Positions 20,721-30,920 of a DNA stretch of 64,000 bases are shown here, piece by piece. Each line of letters begins with the position of its first letter. The first letter of the stretch is position 1. A model generated the notes under the pieces. It searched no databases. It saw nothing but the letters and a program-made list of their open reading frames with translations, and was not told where the DNA came from. The stretch covers positions 33,756 through 97,755 of the forward strand of contig MU004234.1 of NCBI GenBank assembly GCA_010405405.1, written 5' to 3'. Source of the stretch: Microthyrium microscopicum (lineage: Eukaryota; Ascomycota; Dothideomycetes; Microthyriales; Microthyriaceae). The position numbers and the translations under genes are program-made.

Positions 20721-22614
20721 ATGCCAATCAAATCAAGATGGACCGTCGACATACCTGACATCTCCCTCCCAACCTTCCTCTTCGGCTCTCCCACCGTTGA
20801 CCTACCAACAACACCACTCATCATAGACCCTCGCGCACCAGACGATGCATACCTAACAATGACCACCTACCGGCTCTGGGCTCAACGCTTTGCAGCCGGT
20901 CTATTGAGAAATGGCTTCCAGAAAGGCGATCGTTTACTGCTATTCAGCGGCAACACCATATTCTTCCCTGTCATAATCATGGGCACTATCATGGCCGGCG
21001 GGATCTTCAGCGGCGCAAATCCAAGCTATGTACCTCGTGAACTAGCCTATCAACTAAAAGACACGGGTGCCCGGTTCTTGATTACAAGCGAAGCAAGCTT
21101 AGATACTGCGCTGGAGGCGGCACAGATGGTTGGCGTCGATAAGAGCAGACTGTTTGCTTTCGATGATGGACTTGCGACGGCGGCTGGACAAGGCAAGAAC
21201 CACGGCGAGGTCAGACATTGGTCGACTTTGCTGGCCAGTGAAGCTGAGGGGAAAGCATATGCCTGGCCGGAATTGAGTAGCGAGGAATTGGATCATACCA
21301 GTTGCACACTCAACTATAGTAGTGGGACGACGGGTGTGCCCAAGGGTGTGGAGATTACGCATCGTAATTATGTTGCGAATTCTGTTCAGATTCAGTATCA
21401 GAATCGGTTAGATCCGGACTTCGAGGCGGTTACGGCACGAGCAAAGCTACTGTGTTTCTTGGTAAGTGTGACAACGCACCATAGCAGTAAGAGTGAGACT
21501 AACGGAGACAACTATAGCCCATGTACCATGCTTATGGGCTCACAGTTTTCACGCTGAACGCCGCGATAGAAAACATCCCGTCATACATCATGAACAAGTT
21601 CGATTTCGTAACGATGCTGGAATATGTAGAACGATTCCGGATCTCGTTCTTAGTTCTAGTACCACCAGTCGTCGTCGCAATGGCAAAATCGCCGCTTACA
21701 AAGAAGTATGATTTGAGTGCTGTGGAACGTGTTGGCTGTGGTGCGGCACCTCTGGGGCGAGAAGTGTGTGTGGAGCTGGAGAAACTTTGGCCACAAGGCG
21801 TTGTCAATGTCAAACAAGGCTGGGGTATGACAGGTACGTTGGCCAGGTTGTTTGGAGAACATGAGCTCTTTCGCTGACTCTCGCAGAATTGACTTGTAGC
21901 GCAATGGGTTGGGACCCTACACATACCAGCGAGAGTTTTAGCGTGGGCGAACTCAATGCTAATTGCGAGGCGTTGCTGCTCGACGATTCTGGCTCTGAAG
22001 TATCTCAAGGTGAACGTGGCGAGATCTGGATCAGTGCGCCGAATGTAATGAAGGGATATTGGAATAAGCCAGAAGCCACGGCGGAGACTCTCACAACAGA
22101 CAAGCAGGGCAAGATATGGCTGAAGACTGGCGATATTGCCTACATCGACGACCAGAACCGATTTTACATCGTTGATCGAAAGAAGGTAACGAAAATTGAG
22201 GCTCTGAGTACTCGAATGCTCACTCTTTTAAGGAACTTATCAAGGTTAAGGGCAACCAAGTCGCACCTGCTGAGCTCGAAGCTCTTCTTCTCGATCTTGA
22301 TCCCGTTGCCGATGCTGCCGTCATTGGAGTAAGCATTGAGGATGAAGAGTATCCGCGAGCGTACATCCAGGTCAAGGAAGGACAGACACTCACTGAAGCT
22401 CAAGTACACGAATTTATGAACAAACGCGTCGCATTCCACAAACGCTTGACTGGTGGTGTTCGGTTTATTGATGCTATTCCAAAGAATCCTGTAAGTTTAA
22501 CTAATGATACATACAAAACATGCTTCTAATGGCAAATAGTCGGGCAAGATCCTTCGCAAGATTTTGAAAGATGCTGCGAATGCGGAGCAGAAAGCACCAA
22601 AGGCCAAGTTATAA
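20721..22614 (+). CDS. Peroxisomal 4-coumarate-CoA-ligase-like acyl-CoA synthetase
   Basis: Five exons (20721-21461, 21518-21833, 21887-22185, 22233-22490, 22540-22614) with introns of 56, 53, 47 and 49 nt encode 562 residues. Adenylating-enzyme motifs occur in order: the AMP-binding loop YSSGTTGVPKGVEITHRN, VPPVVVAMAKSP, GWGMTELTCSA, the hinge region TGDIAYIDD..FYIVDRKK, then ELIKVKGNQVAPAELE and IPKNPSGKILRKIL, whose Lys binds in adenylation. The protein ends AKL, a PTS1 peroxisomal signal. It should convert a carboxylic acid, ATP and CoA to an acyl-CoA inside peroxisomes; 4CL-like enzymes of this type act on phenylpropanoid or medium to long chain acids, and the exact substrate cannot be read. 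The start at 20721 (MPIKSRW) is preferred to upstream non-ATG codons. Confidence 0.95.
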
Positions 22615-22872
22615 GAAACCAGCAATTTGTTGGCTGCTTATCGATATTCTGGCCCATAGAGTGCATAATCTAGAAGATTGTACAGGCACACACCTATATA
22701 CTTCGGATGTTAACCCATCTGTCACTAATGACAACCCAATCGTTCATTTTCTTACAAATTTCTATCTTAGACTCGGTTCAAAGCACAAGACTATGGAACT
22801 CTGAAGCACAAATTTACCGAACGGGAGTCAGGAATAGCTCTTCAACCCGGAATACGGACTTGTTTCCAATTT

Positions 22873-23691
22873 CTAAAGCTCCATAAGTTTGTCTTCATCA
22901 TCTATTTCATCCTCAAGATCAACATTTTCCTCCAAAACCATTTCCAAAGCATCCGGACCAGATTCGCCGTCGTCTCCAAATGTCCTCTCACCTTGCATTG
23001 AAGATAGGCTTGATTTGATTCCCTTCTTGTCCCTGTATCTATGTTTTCGAAGAACCTGGTACTGAATGGCAAATATGCGCTTGCCCTCAAGCCCAGCGCC
23101 GCCATCACGGCTATTCTCTTTACTCATTTCACCACCGCCTTCAAGAGTTGGAACATCCACGGGTATTCCTCCTGTCACTGCCATTGCAATTTCCTTCGTG
23201 GGTACTTTGGCATCAAGACTCGCGGCTGATCTTGATGATAGGCTCTCTGTGTACTTAAGAGAATCAGTGACCAGTAACCCAACGATTAGATATGCGGTCC
23301 TATCGGTCCAAGTTAAGCTGTTTACAGCCGCATGGAGTTGTGCATCAGCTTTGATGTTTTTCAGTACATCTGCATAATCTGAGATGGAAAGCTTTGCGAC
23401 TTTGGCAGCGTTGATCTCTGGCGAGTCTGAATGAGATTTTTCGGTAGAGAACTTGAGCACATCGGCCAGTGCAGCGTATATTGAGGTCCCTTGCTTGGAC
23501 TTTAAGAGCTCTGAAACATTCGAGTAACCTTCGTCCGTGAGCACGTCTCCGCGAATAGTAGATGTGTCCTTGGGTGCTTTGCCAGATAACGGATTTTGAT
23601 GGTTACTGACTACCCTTCCTAGCCATTCCTCTGGCTTATCGGTTCGGAGAGTGGACCAAGAATCGAGCAGGTAGAAGCTGTCTTTGCTCAT
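22873..23691 (-). CDS. Small acidic-tailed protein, possibly gasdermin-like
   Basis: A single 272-residue frame starts MSKDSFYLLDSW and has no signal peptide or clear membrane helix. Seen directly: an N-terminal segment EEWLGRVVSNHQNPL, a helical middle, a short hydrophobic strand TAYLIVGLLVTDSLKY, a later strand GKRIFAIQYQVLRKHRY, and a strongly acidic C-terminal tail (VDLEDEIDDEDKLMEL). Fungal gasdermin-like proteins of about 250-280 residues, such as RCD-1 and HET-Q1, have beta-strand-rich pore-forming bodies and a short C-terminal inhibitory tail removed by a neighbouring protease. The size, strand pattern, tail and the divergent CHAT-protease neighbour fit that model, but I cannot confirm the fold. 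Alternatively it is a conserved fungal protein of unknown function. It converges on the acyl-CoA ligase gene. Confidence 0.5.
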   Translation of the reverse strand: MSKDSFYLLDSWSTLRTDKPEEWLGRVVSNHQNPLSGKAPKDTSTIRGDVLTDEGYSNVSELLKSKQGTSIYAALADVLKFSTEKSHSDSPEINAAKVAKLSISDYADVLKNIKADAQLHAAVNSLTWTDRTAYLIVGLLVTDSLKYTESLSSRSAASLDAKVPTKEIAMAVTGGIPVDVPTLEGGGEMSKENSRDGGAGLEGKRIFAIQYQVLRKHRYRDKKGIKSSLSSMQGERTFGDDGESGPDALEMVLEENVDLEDEIDDEDKLMEL

Positions 23692-24279
23692 TTTTTATAG
23701 GCTTGGGGTACTGGTGTCTTCGTGCACAATCTAGACAATTTGGAAAAGGATAGGACAGATCAGGAAGTGGGGTTAGTCAGTGTTGGTGATGAGGCTTCCA
23801 ACTTGAGGCCGGGAAACAGTTTGGTGTAGCTGTCGTAGGCGGTTGGCCTCCACCAATCACAGACAGTGATGGCAAAATCAGAACTTATGTTTATTAATAA
23901 GACTTCGTAATGCAGGAAGTACGACCAGTTCTAGGCCACTTTGAAACTCGCGAAGGTGTGGTGCTTGGCGAGCCGGAAGAGGAACGCCATGCATGAGCAG
24001 ACTGTGCAAGGGAACGACAACGGCGCTTTGGATGTGCCAGGAATTCAGGATAATCGTCAGCACTCAAAGCCTTGTCAAGAATCTACTCTCTTGCGTTTTG
24101 TCCTTTGTTCACGGTAAACCTTCTGTTTGGCGCCATAGCGAAGTGTGCCTACGGCATTCTCAACGAGTCATAGGATACGTTGAGTCGAAAGCAACGGACT
24201 CCGGTTGGCGTTCATCCTGAAGCTTCATAAGTATTTCTCCGTGGGACCTCCTATCGACGTTCAAAGAAAGCATTAAGAA
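23692..24279. promoter_or_regulatory. Divergent intergenic region of the possible protease/effector pair
   Basis: The 588-bp space separates the start codons of the minus-strand small protein and the plus-strand CHAT protein, so both promoters must lie here. I see no convincing box, repeat or open gene. A shared bidirectional promoter would allow co-expression; this is inference from layout. Confidence 0.5.
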
Positions 24280-27200
24280 ATGGCAAGTCGGCAAAAGAAG
24301 ATTCTGATATACGGTTTGCCTCACGGAGCTGACGGAAATCTTCCATATCTTCGCATATCCTATGAAGGCTTCAAAGCGGCTGCTCCTATTCCAATCAGTA
24401 TTATGCCAAATGGTAAGCTTATCGTACATCGTACTACGTTCCTTGAAGAAATGTCATATACCAGGACTAGTGGTGGCTGTCAGAGCATTCGATGGACCCC
24501 ATAGAATTCATGTGTTATTGTGTTCTATGGTTCCCACCACATGCGAAGGCTTCCATAACGTTTATATGGTTTCACCACGAGAGAAAAAAATTGATTTTTC
24601 GAAGCCTGTCGACCCTGATCAGAGTCTTATGCTAACAAATTCGAGGACCCGACAACAAGCTGCATGACCTTAAGTGGAATCTAGAGGAATTCGCAACAAA
24701 GGATCCATTTGACGTGTCAAGGTAAGGCTCTCTGATTTCAAAGCACCTTGCTTGATGACTTTCAAAACTACCAAACTAGTGGTGGCTTTCAGCACATTAG
24801 ATGGCTCTCATGGCATGTGTTTCTAAGCGCTATAGCTCCCAATGGATGCCATGGCCTTCATGGAAGGTTTGAACACGAAAATACCGAATACCCTCTTCGT
24901 ATTGCTTGGGCTTTGATCGATTGTTGATGTGATGCTAACAAAAGCAAGAGCAAACAAGATTGCAGATAATATCAAAAAATATACCAGTCATCTAATTCAG
25001 TTCGTCTTGAAAATCCTGGAAAGCCCCACCGATATATTGGGAAGTAGACTTGTTGTCAAGTTATCTGATCATTGGACGGGATCGTCGTTGTTAAGGCAAA
25101 CCAGCGATGGGACAAACATTGTTCCCCTTATGCAATGGGAATGTCTGGAGGAAGTGGAGTCATGGCCATCCGAGTACAGACCTCTCGCAGTCACAGTCGT
25201 ACGAAGCACAGCTTGCTTAAATTTTGAAAGCGGAGAGACACAACAGCCTGTCTTGAGCGTCAAGTCTGTTCGAGTGCTGGCACTGAGTGCAAGGCCTTTT
25301 GGGGATAATGATGTTCCTCATCGTCTAGTCACTCGAACAATATATCAAGTCGTACAGTCGCTCGAGACGCAGCAGTACCCACCAGAGCTTATAATCGCAA
25401 GACCTGGCAGTATCGAAAGTTTGGATAGAGAACTGGGATCTCATCCTACCGGGTACTTTGACATTGTCCACCTCGATGTTCATGGAGAGGCAGACGAAGA
25501 CAGGTAAGTCGGCTTGCAACTCTTATTTGCTAGTCCAAACATAACGATAGATAGCGCCACACTTCTATTCCTAGAGAATGCCGAGCCCACAAATGTGAAA
25601 CGGGTAGAAGCTTATCAGCTGGGGAAGGTGCTGCGGAACCACGGCGTTCGATGTGTTATAATGAATGCGTGTCAATCCGCCGCGTTGGTGCACAACTTCA
25701 CTCGAAGCTTAGTCCAAGAAGGTATTCCCATGGTTCTCGGTATGCAATACAAGCTGCTAGAGACCGCTGCCGAGATATTGACTACAACACTTTACGAGGG
25801 CCTTCTTGCCCGTAATCAGTCACTACCCGATGCTTGCGCTTATGCTCGATCCAAGCTCCGGGCCATTCCCAGCCGCAGAACTAACTACAACACCACGGTT
25901 CGGGTTCTCGACTACATGAATCCAGTGCTGTTTATGGCCGAGCGATTCGAAGAACCTGATCTGCGGGAGATCGGAAATGCGCCTCAAGTCGCTGCAAATG
26001 CTTTTGAAGTTGAGCAAGGCCTTCTTGGACGAGAATCCGTCATGCTTGATATGGAGAATGACTTCCTTACGTTCTCGAACCTGGGCTTTTTGACCGGCAT
26101 AGCGGGCTCTGGTAAATCCGCACTTGCTGCTCACCTATCCTGGTGGTGGAAAGCCACAGGTCTCATATGTGGCACTCTTCACATAGATTTCGCAAGCTTT
26201 GGTTCACTCGAATGGAAAGATATAGTTCAACTTTTCTGCGATGAAGTTCGGCAATTAAAAATCGACCATCAGGATGTGAACAGCGAAGAGAAACTACTTC
26301 AACATCTTCAACACTATCGATATCTTGTGCTTTTTGATAGTATCGACGCTCTCGGATCAGTCGCGCCAATACAACTTCTTGACAGCATCATCAAATTCTC
26401 AAAGACTCTGAAAAAACGTTATAAAAAATCCAAAGTTGGATCTTTGATCCTCTTCGTCAGTCGCGATGAACAAAACCGACTAAGAGCTGACACTGCTGCT
26501 CAGGTCTTCCCCTTGCAAGGATTGGTACGTTTTCTTGGGTAAGATCGCATCTCTTGACAACGCTTCGAGTACCAAAGCTAGTGGTGGCTACCATAGAAGG
26601 TGCTCATGACTGAGTGCTATGGTTCGCACCAAATGCAATGGCATTCAGAACGTGTTCAATGTTTCCTCCACGAAAAGACTAGGTGGCCGTTTTCAAATTA
26701 TGCTAGATTAGTTGCTTCCTCGTACTAACAAATTCCAGGATCTTTCTTCCAGCTTACGCACCTCCTTCAGCCTCTTGGAGAAAAAGTCTAGATTTCTGAG
26801 TGCAACCGACACGACCACTGCTCAGCATATGGCGGAGATAATGGCGCTCATCGGTGGCAACCCATTGGCTATCGAGCTAGTGATGGACGATTTTGCGCAA
26901 CGTTCGGATGATCCTGCACAGTATTATCGGCGACTAACCTCCAATAAGAATTTTAAGATCGATACTTCCAGAATTCCCCATCGCAGCCTGCAACAAGCGC
27001 TGGAGTTGCGCGATTCTTCATGGGATTACAAACCTTTAATGGGAGTTTTGACCTCCAAACACATTATGTACCTTAGCCCATTTTGGAATGTCATTCCAGC
27101 CCGGCTCGCACCATATTGGAGATTTGCTGAGCTCGCTATAAAAAGAACAAGTCGCCGTAACATATTTTCCAGGGATATGAAGGCGGCAGCCGAGTCGCTG

Positions 27201-28664
27201 GACGACTCAGAACTACAACTGTTCATGGAACAAGACCGTTCCTGTGACGTGCTTGGAGCAGAGCAATACAAATACATGAATGAGGAATTCGCAAAGGCAT
27301 TAGCTGGCTTTACTGATTCTGGCTTTATCAGTGGACCGGAATCTACAAATTTCGGTACTGCTCTATGGGACGTTTACTACAACGTTCATCCCATCCTCAC
27401 TATATGTTTGAGAGCCGCACTGAACGATAGTGATACTACTAGCGTGGACAAATTCATCGTCCCTGTTGCATTCCAAAGGTTCTATGAGCGACGCAATTTG
27501 TTGGAATTTCCCGAAAACCTAGCCCTTGGAGATTGGAGTGATGCCAGAGAGCAGATCAACTTCGAGTTTTCCAACTATGTAACGTCCGTGAATCTGTCAT
27601 TGTCAATCAGAATGACTTACGACAATTACAAATGTGACACGTTGAGTGTCATCCGGGGTCTAGAGTGCCGTGATGCCCGAGCACTCATGGTTGCCCACAC
27701 ACTCCAAAACCGCAGCATAGACTACCTTCTCGACGCGCTATGGGATATTAAACCAACTACATTTTCTGAGGCTCGAAACTCTTTCAACATGTTTGGACTC
27801 AAAACGCTGAGAAAGCTCAGCAAAGGTGTCAAGGCCCCGACCGATGACATCGACAGGTCCAACATTTCATTCTTCTGTATAATAGGAGTGTTCTGTGTAG
27901 GAAAAATGATGGATGCAGCCATGTCCGCATACAAGCTTGGTTTCAATATGGGTATATACCGAAAGCACTTGGAAAGATTGAAAACATATGGTGCAGCCGA
28001 ATCATCTGCGGCCAAGGAGTTGAATGCCATGCTGAAATCATTTGAAGGACATCTGGATTATATCGATAGGGGTCTTTCCAACAGATCTATCGAAGAAGAT
28101 AACCTGGCCTCTAAGGTAGCTCAGACGGGTCAAGCGGAAGCTTTTCTGGCTTTGCAGAAGGGTCTGGGAAGAGTTGGTGATCTAAACTCGCTTTCTGAAC
28201 GTGTGCAACAGGCCAAACTAGTATCAAATTTCAACACGCTATCTCGGAACATACATGGCGGCGACGAATATCAGGCTCAAGCAGAGGCCGTGGTTGGGCT
28301 TTTCTTTAGAAGCCGAAATGGAGAAGACATTTCCATCGATGAAATCGAGGGCCTTGAGAAGATTTCACACGACTACCTGCGTCAGAACTTACTCGGAGGA
28401 AGCAGTAATCCCGAGCGGATGGTCTCACTACATCATCATTTGATTACTCTCGCCATAGTGCGGGACGATATACTGCGGGCCAAGGAGCATTTAAAAGCGT
28501 CACGCCCTTATCTCTTGCAGTTGCCCGAAAAGGAAGAGCCACGGCTGTCGATTGAGACAGTACGCAAGGATTTTGAAAACTGGATCGAGGCAAGAAAACG
28601 TCTGGAGCAATTGTTGCAGGAGAGGGAAGCAGAGGCAGTATTGAATAAAGGTAGCAACTCATAG
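24280..28664 (+). CDS. CHAT protease / STAND NTPase / helical-repeat protein (NLR-like)
   Basis: Five exons (24280-24412, 24646-24721, 24949-25503, 25555-26524, 26739-28664) encode about 1219 residues. Residues 1-100 hold a lead segment (LKWNLEEFATKDPFDVSRA). A CHAT (caspase-like) domain follows at about 160-390, with catalytic His about 248 in IVHLDVHGE and Cys about 294 in VIMNACQSA. A STAND/NTPase domain has Walker A GIAGSGKSA (436-444) and Walker B-like YLVLFDSIDALG (511-522). The remainder is alpha-helical, TPR-like, ending in a coiled-coil-like charged segment (KRLEQLLQEREAEA). Such proteins sense a trigger through the C-terminal repeats, oligomerise by the NTPase and activate the protease. 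Introns 1, 2 and 4 are 214-233 nt and resemble each other; intron 3 is an ordinary 51 nt. The frame is intact across all junctions as modelled. Confidence 0.85.
24413..24645 (+). other. Introner-like intron 1 of the CHAT gene
   Basis: This 233-nt intron has donor GTAAGC, branch-like GCTAACAAA and acceptor CGAG. It shares ACTAGTGGTGGCT, a CTATGGTTCCCACCACATGC block and TTTCACCACGA with introns 2 and 4 of the same gene. It is over four times longer than other introns in this window. Confidence 0.8.
24722..24948 (+). other. Introner-like intron 2 of the CHAT gene
   Basis: This 227-nt intron has donor GTAAGG, branch-like GCTAACAAA and acceptor CAAG. It shares ACCAAACTAGTGGTGGCTTT, CTATAGCTCCCAATGGATGC and GAACACGAAAAT with the related blocks in introns 1 and 4, in the same order. 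Confidence 0.8.
26525..26738 (+). other. Introner-like intron 4 of the CHAT gene
   Basis: This 214-nt intron has donor GTACGT, branch-like ACTAACAAA and acceptor CCAG. It shares ACCAAAGCTAGTGGTGGCTA, CTATGGTTCGCACCAAATGC and CTCCACGAAAAG with introns 1 and 2. A second GTAAGA donor 14 bp downstream of the chosen one would break the frame. Confidence 0.8.
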
Positions 28665-30920
28665 AGGAGCTGGAAAATTGTATGGACAATGTGCTTCAAT
28701 TACCAATCCTGTTTGATAAGCTATTGTGACTGCCTAGTTCCCACTACGCACCTATTTGAGGGATGAGGGCGAAGTTATTGATGTATAACGGATAGAAGAT
28801 TGTTTGATATAATGCAGATTGTGTTTCTTCTTCCTCACCGAGCCTCACTTCTTCATAAGTTCACCCTAAAACCACAACCTCACAAGCTTCGCCCAAAACC
28901 TTGGAAATCAGCCTCGATACATCCTTTGACAGCTACGCCTTGTCCCAACCGGAATCTTCATCCCAGCTCCCCGAGCAAGGTACGACCCGAGAAAGCCTCG
29001 AAGGGTTACTGGGGGAGAAAACACGCGAGAGAAGAGAAAATAATGAACGAGAGAAGTTTCTCTTTACTCTTCTCCGATGTCCTAAGCCACTTCTCTCTGT
29101 CGCCACACTCATATGAATCTCAACAAATAGCAGATACTCTCCAACCAGTAGTTCACTGAAGAATCTGCTTGTCCTCTACCCACTAATGGCGATTGCCAGC
29201 TTTCACTCCTTGCCATCTCGTACAGATAACCCAAATTACCACATCGCGCCACCACAGTCTCCTCGACATACCGATCTCCTCCAAACAAGGCATTCATACA
29301 TCCAAAAACTTTCAAAGCCCACCCACCTGCCTCAAACAGCGATACAACGAGGCTGACACTCATGAGCGGAAAGCCGTCCCGCGCATCCGCGGACCGCGAT
29401 CCACATGCACGGCGCCGTACGTAGTCAAAACGCAGCGCGCTGCCGGTGATCACACGGGCGAAGCAGGAGAGCATTCTTTGCCAGACGGCTGGGTTCAAAC
29501 AGGGCGAAAGGCAGTGGGGGGCCTCGATGCAAGCAAGGCAAGTTTCTCGAATTCAAGGCGGAATTTCAGGTAGTTGCTCAAGACGGTTAGGTTGAGACCG
29601 GGAAGCAGATGCGGGTGGTGGCGGGGAACTAGCCGTCGGCGGGCCGGACCGCGGCTGGGTGGGGGGGTTTGTCAGGGGTTGGAATATGTTGGCTGGTGTT
29701 TGGGTATACTCGAGGAACGGGCCTGTGTTCTTTGCTAATATTTGTGAAAATGACGGAAGCTTTTGATTGGGGAGGGTCAATTATGATGTGCTATTTGGTG
29801 ATAGTCGTAGATTTGCATCAGCGTCATGCCAGTTCTGAGAGGATGTCATGGTGGTAGATCCAGTGTCAAAAGTTCCTGCTTCCTGGCTCCGCAGGAGGAC
29901 CTGACTGATGACATTCGGCCCGATCGTATAGACGACTTGCGAGCTGATCCAGATTTCACAAATGATTGATAGACCAAGAGCACGTAGAGCTGCATTCGGA
30001 AAGAGATGGCCAAGTCCATGAATGTATTGTAAGCTTCACTTCGTGACAAGGAGGTACGTGCCTAGCTGACGATCATGGCACCAGCTCTCTGGATACCTGA
30101 CTGTTTCAAGTCATGCATGCATATCAGCCCAGCAGTCACTAGACCAACGTGCAGTAATGCTAACAAAACCGGGACAAATCAAAACAAATCACTGGCGCTG
30201 GACTGGATGAAGATGACGAGAATGTTCTTGGTTCAAGTGCCGACAGCTCAATGCCGGAACGAAAGTAAGCGCCGCGTTGGGGGCTGATCTGGATTAACTA
30301 TATATAGGGTAGCCCGGCTCAGCAGGGTTTGTATCTGTAACATGTTGTAGAAAAGAAAGGAAACCGGTCTAATATTATGGCATGTCGTCGCCAGAAATGA
30401 CTGACGGATGGGAATCTTGTGCAAAGGTAGCAAAAACGATGTGATGGGAATCATGCAGTAGAACAAAAAGGTCAAGACAAAAAGAACAGGACATGTCATC
30501 ATGCAATATTGGTATTCGCAAAAAGAAAAGAAAAGATCGCTGTAGAAAGCTAAACCAGTGCCGCCCAAGTCGGATCAGTGGCTGCCGTCGTTTGTTGGAC
30601 GGGATGAAATGCCTCAAGGTCAACCCAGATGCTACCGGGTGACTAGTCACATAAACTCCGATTAGAATAGTGGTATGCTCCAGATGTAGAAAAGGCCACG
30701 TTTTCCGGTCGTTGAAGTCGTTACGAGAAATTGAATGTATTGTACAGGTAATAGATACAGATAAAGGTGCTGCCGTTTATGTTGCTTTTTGTCATGATCT
30801 GCATGATTGAGATTGAACTGTAATTGTGATTCGCAATGCTTAAACGATAAAAGCTTTTGTCGATCTTCACAAAGATCGAAATATGGACCATGCTAGATTG
30901 GCGGCATGCCAATTTTGAAG
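28665..30920. other. Intergenic, no supported gene
   Basis: This 2.25-kb stretch lies between the CHAT gene and phospholipase C, whose stops converge. Two minus-strand frames are open: 29553-29780 (75 codons, with PPTASSPPPPASASRS) and 29109-29498 (129 codons). A plus-strand frame runs near 28900-29116. None shows a recognisable domain or splice-linked partner. It may hold a decayed gene or long UTRs. Confidence 0.35.

Noticed and set aside
18156-28664. SLATT, acyl-CoA ligase and CHAT genes as one secondary-metabolite or defence cluster
   Set aside because: No backbone synthase, transporter or regulator is present, and the ligase is a common peroxisomal type; adjacency alone is not enough.
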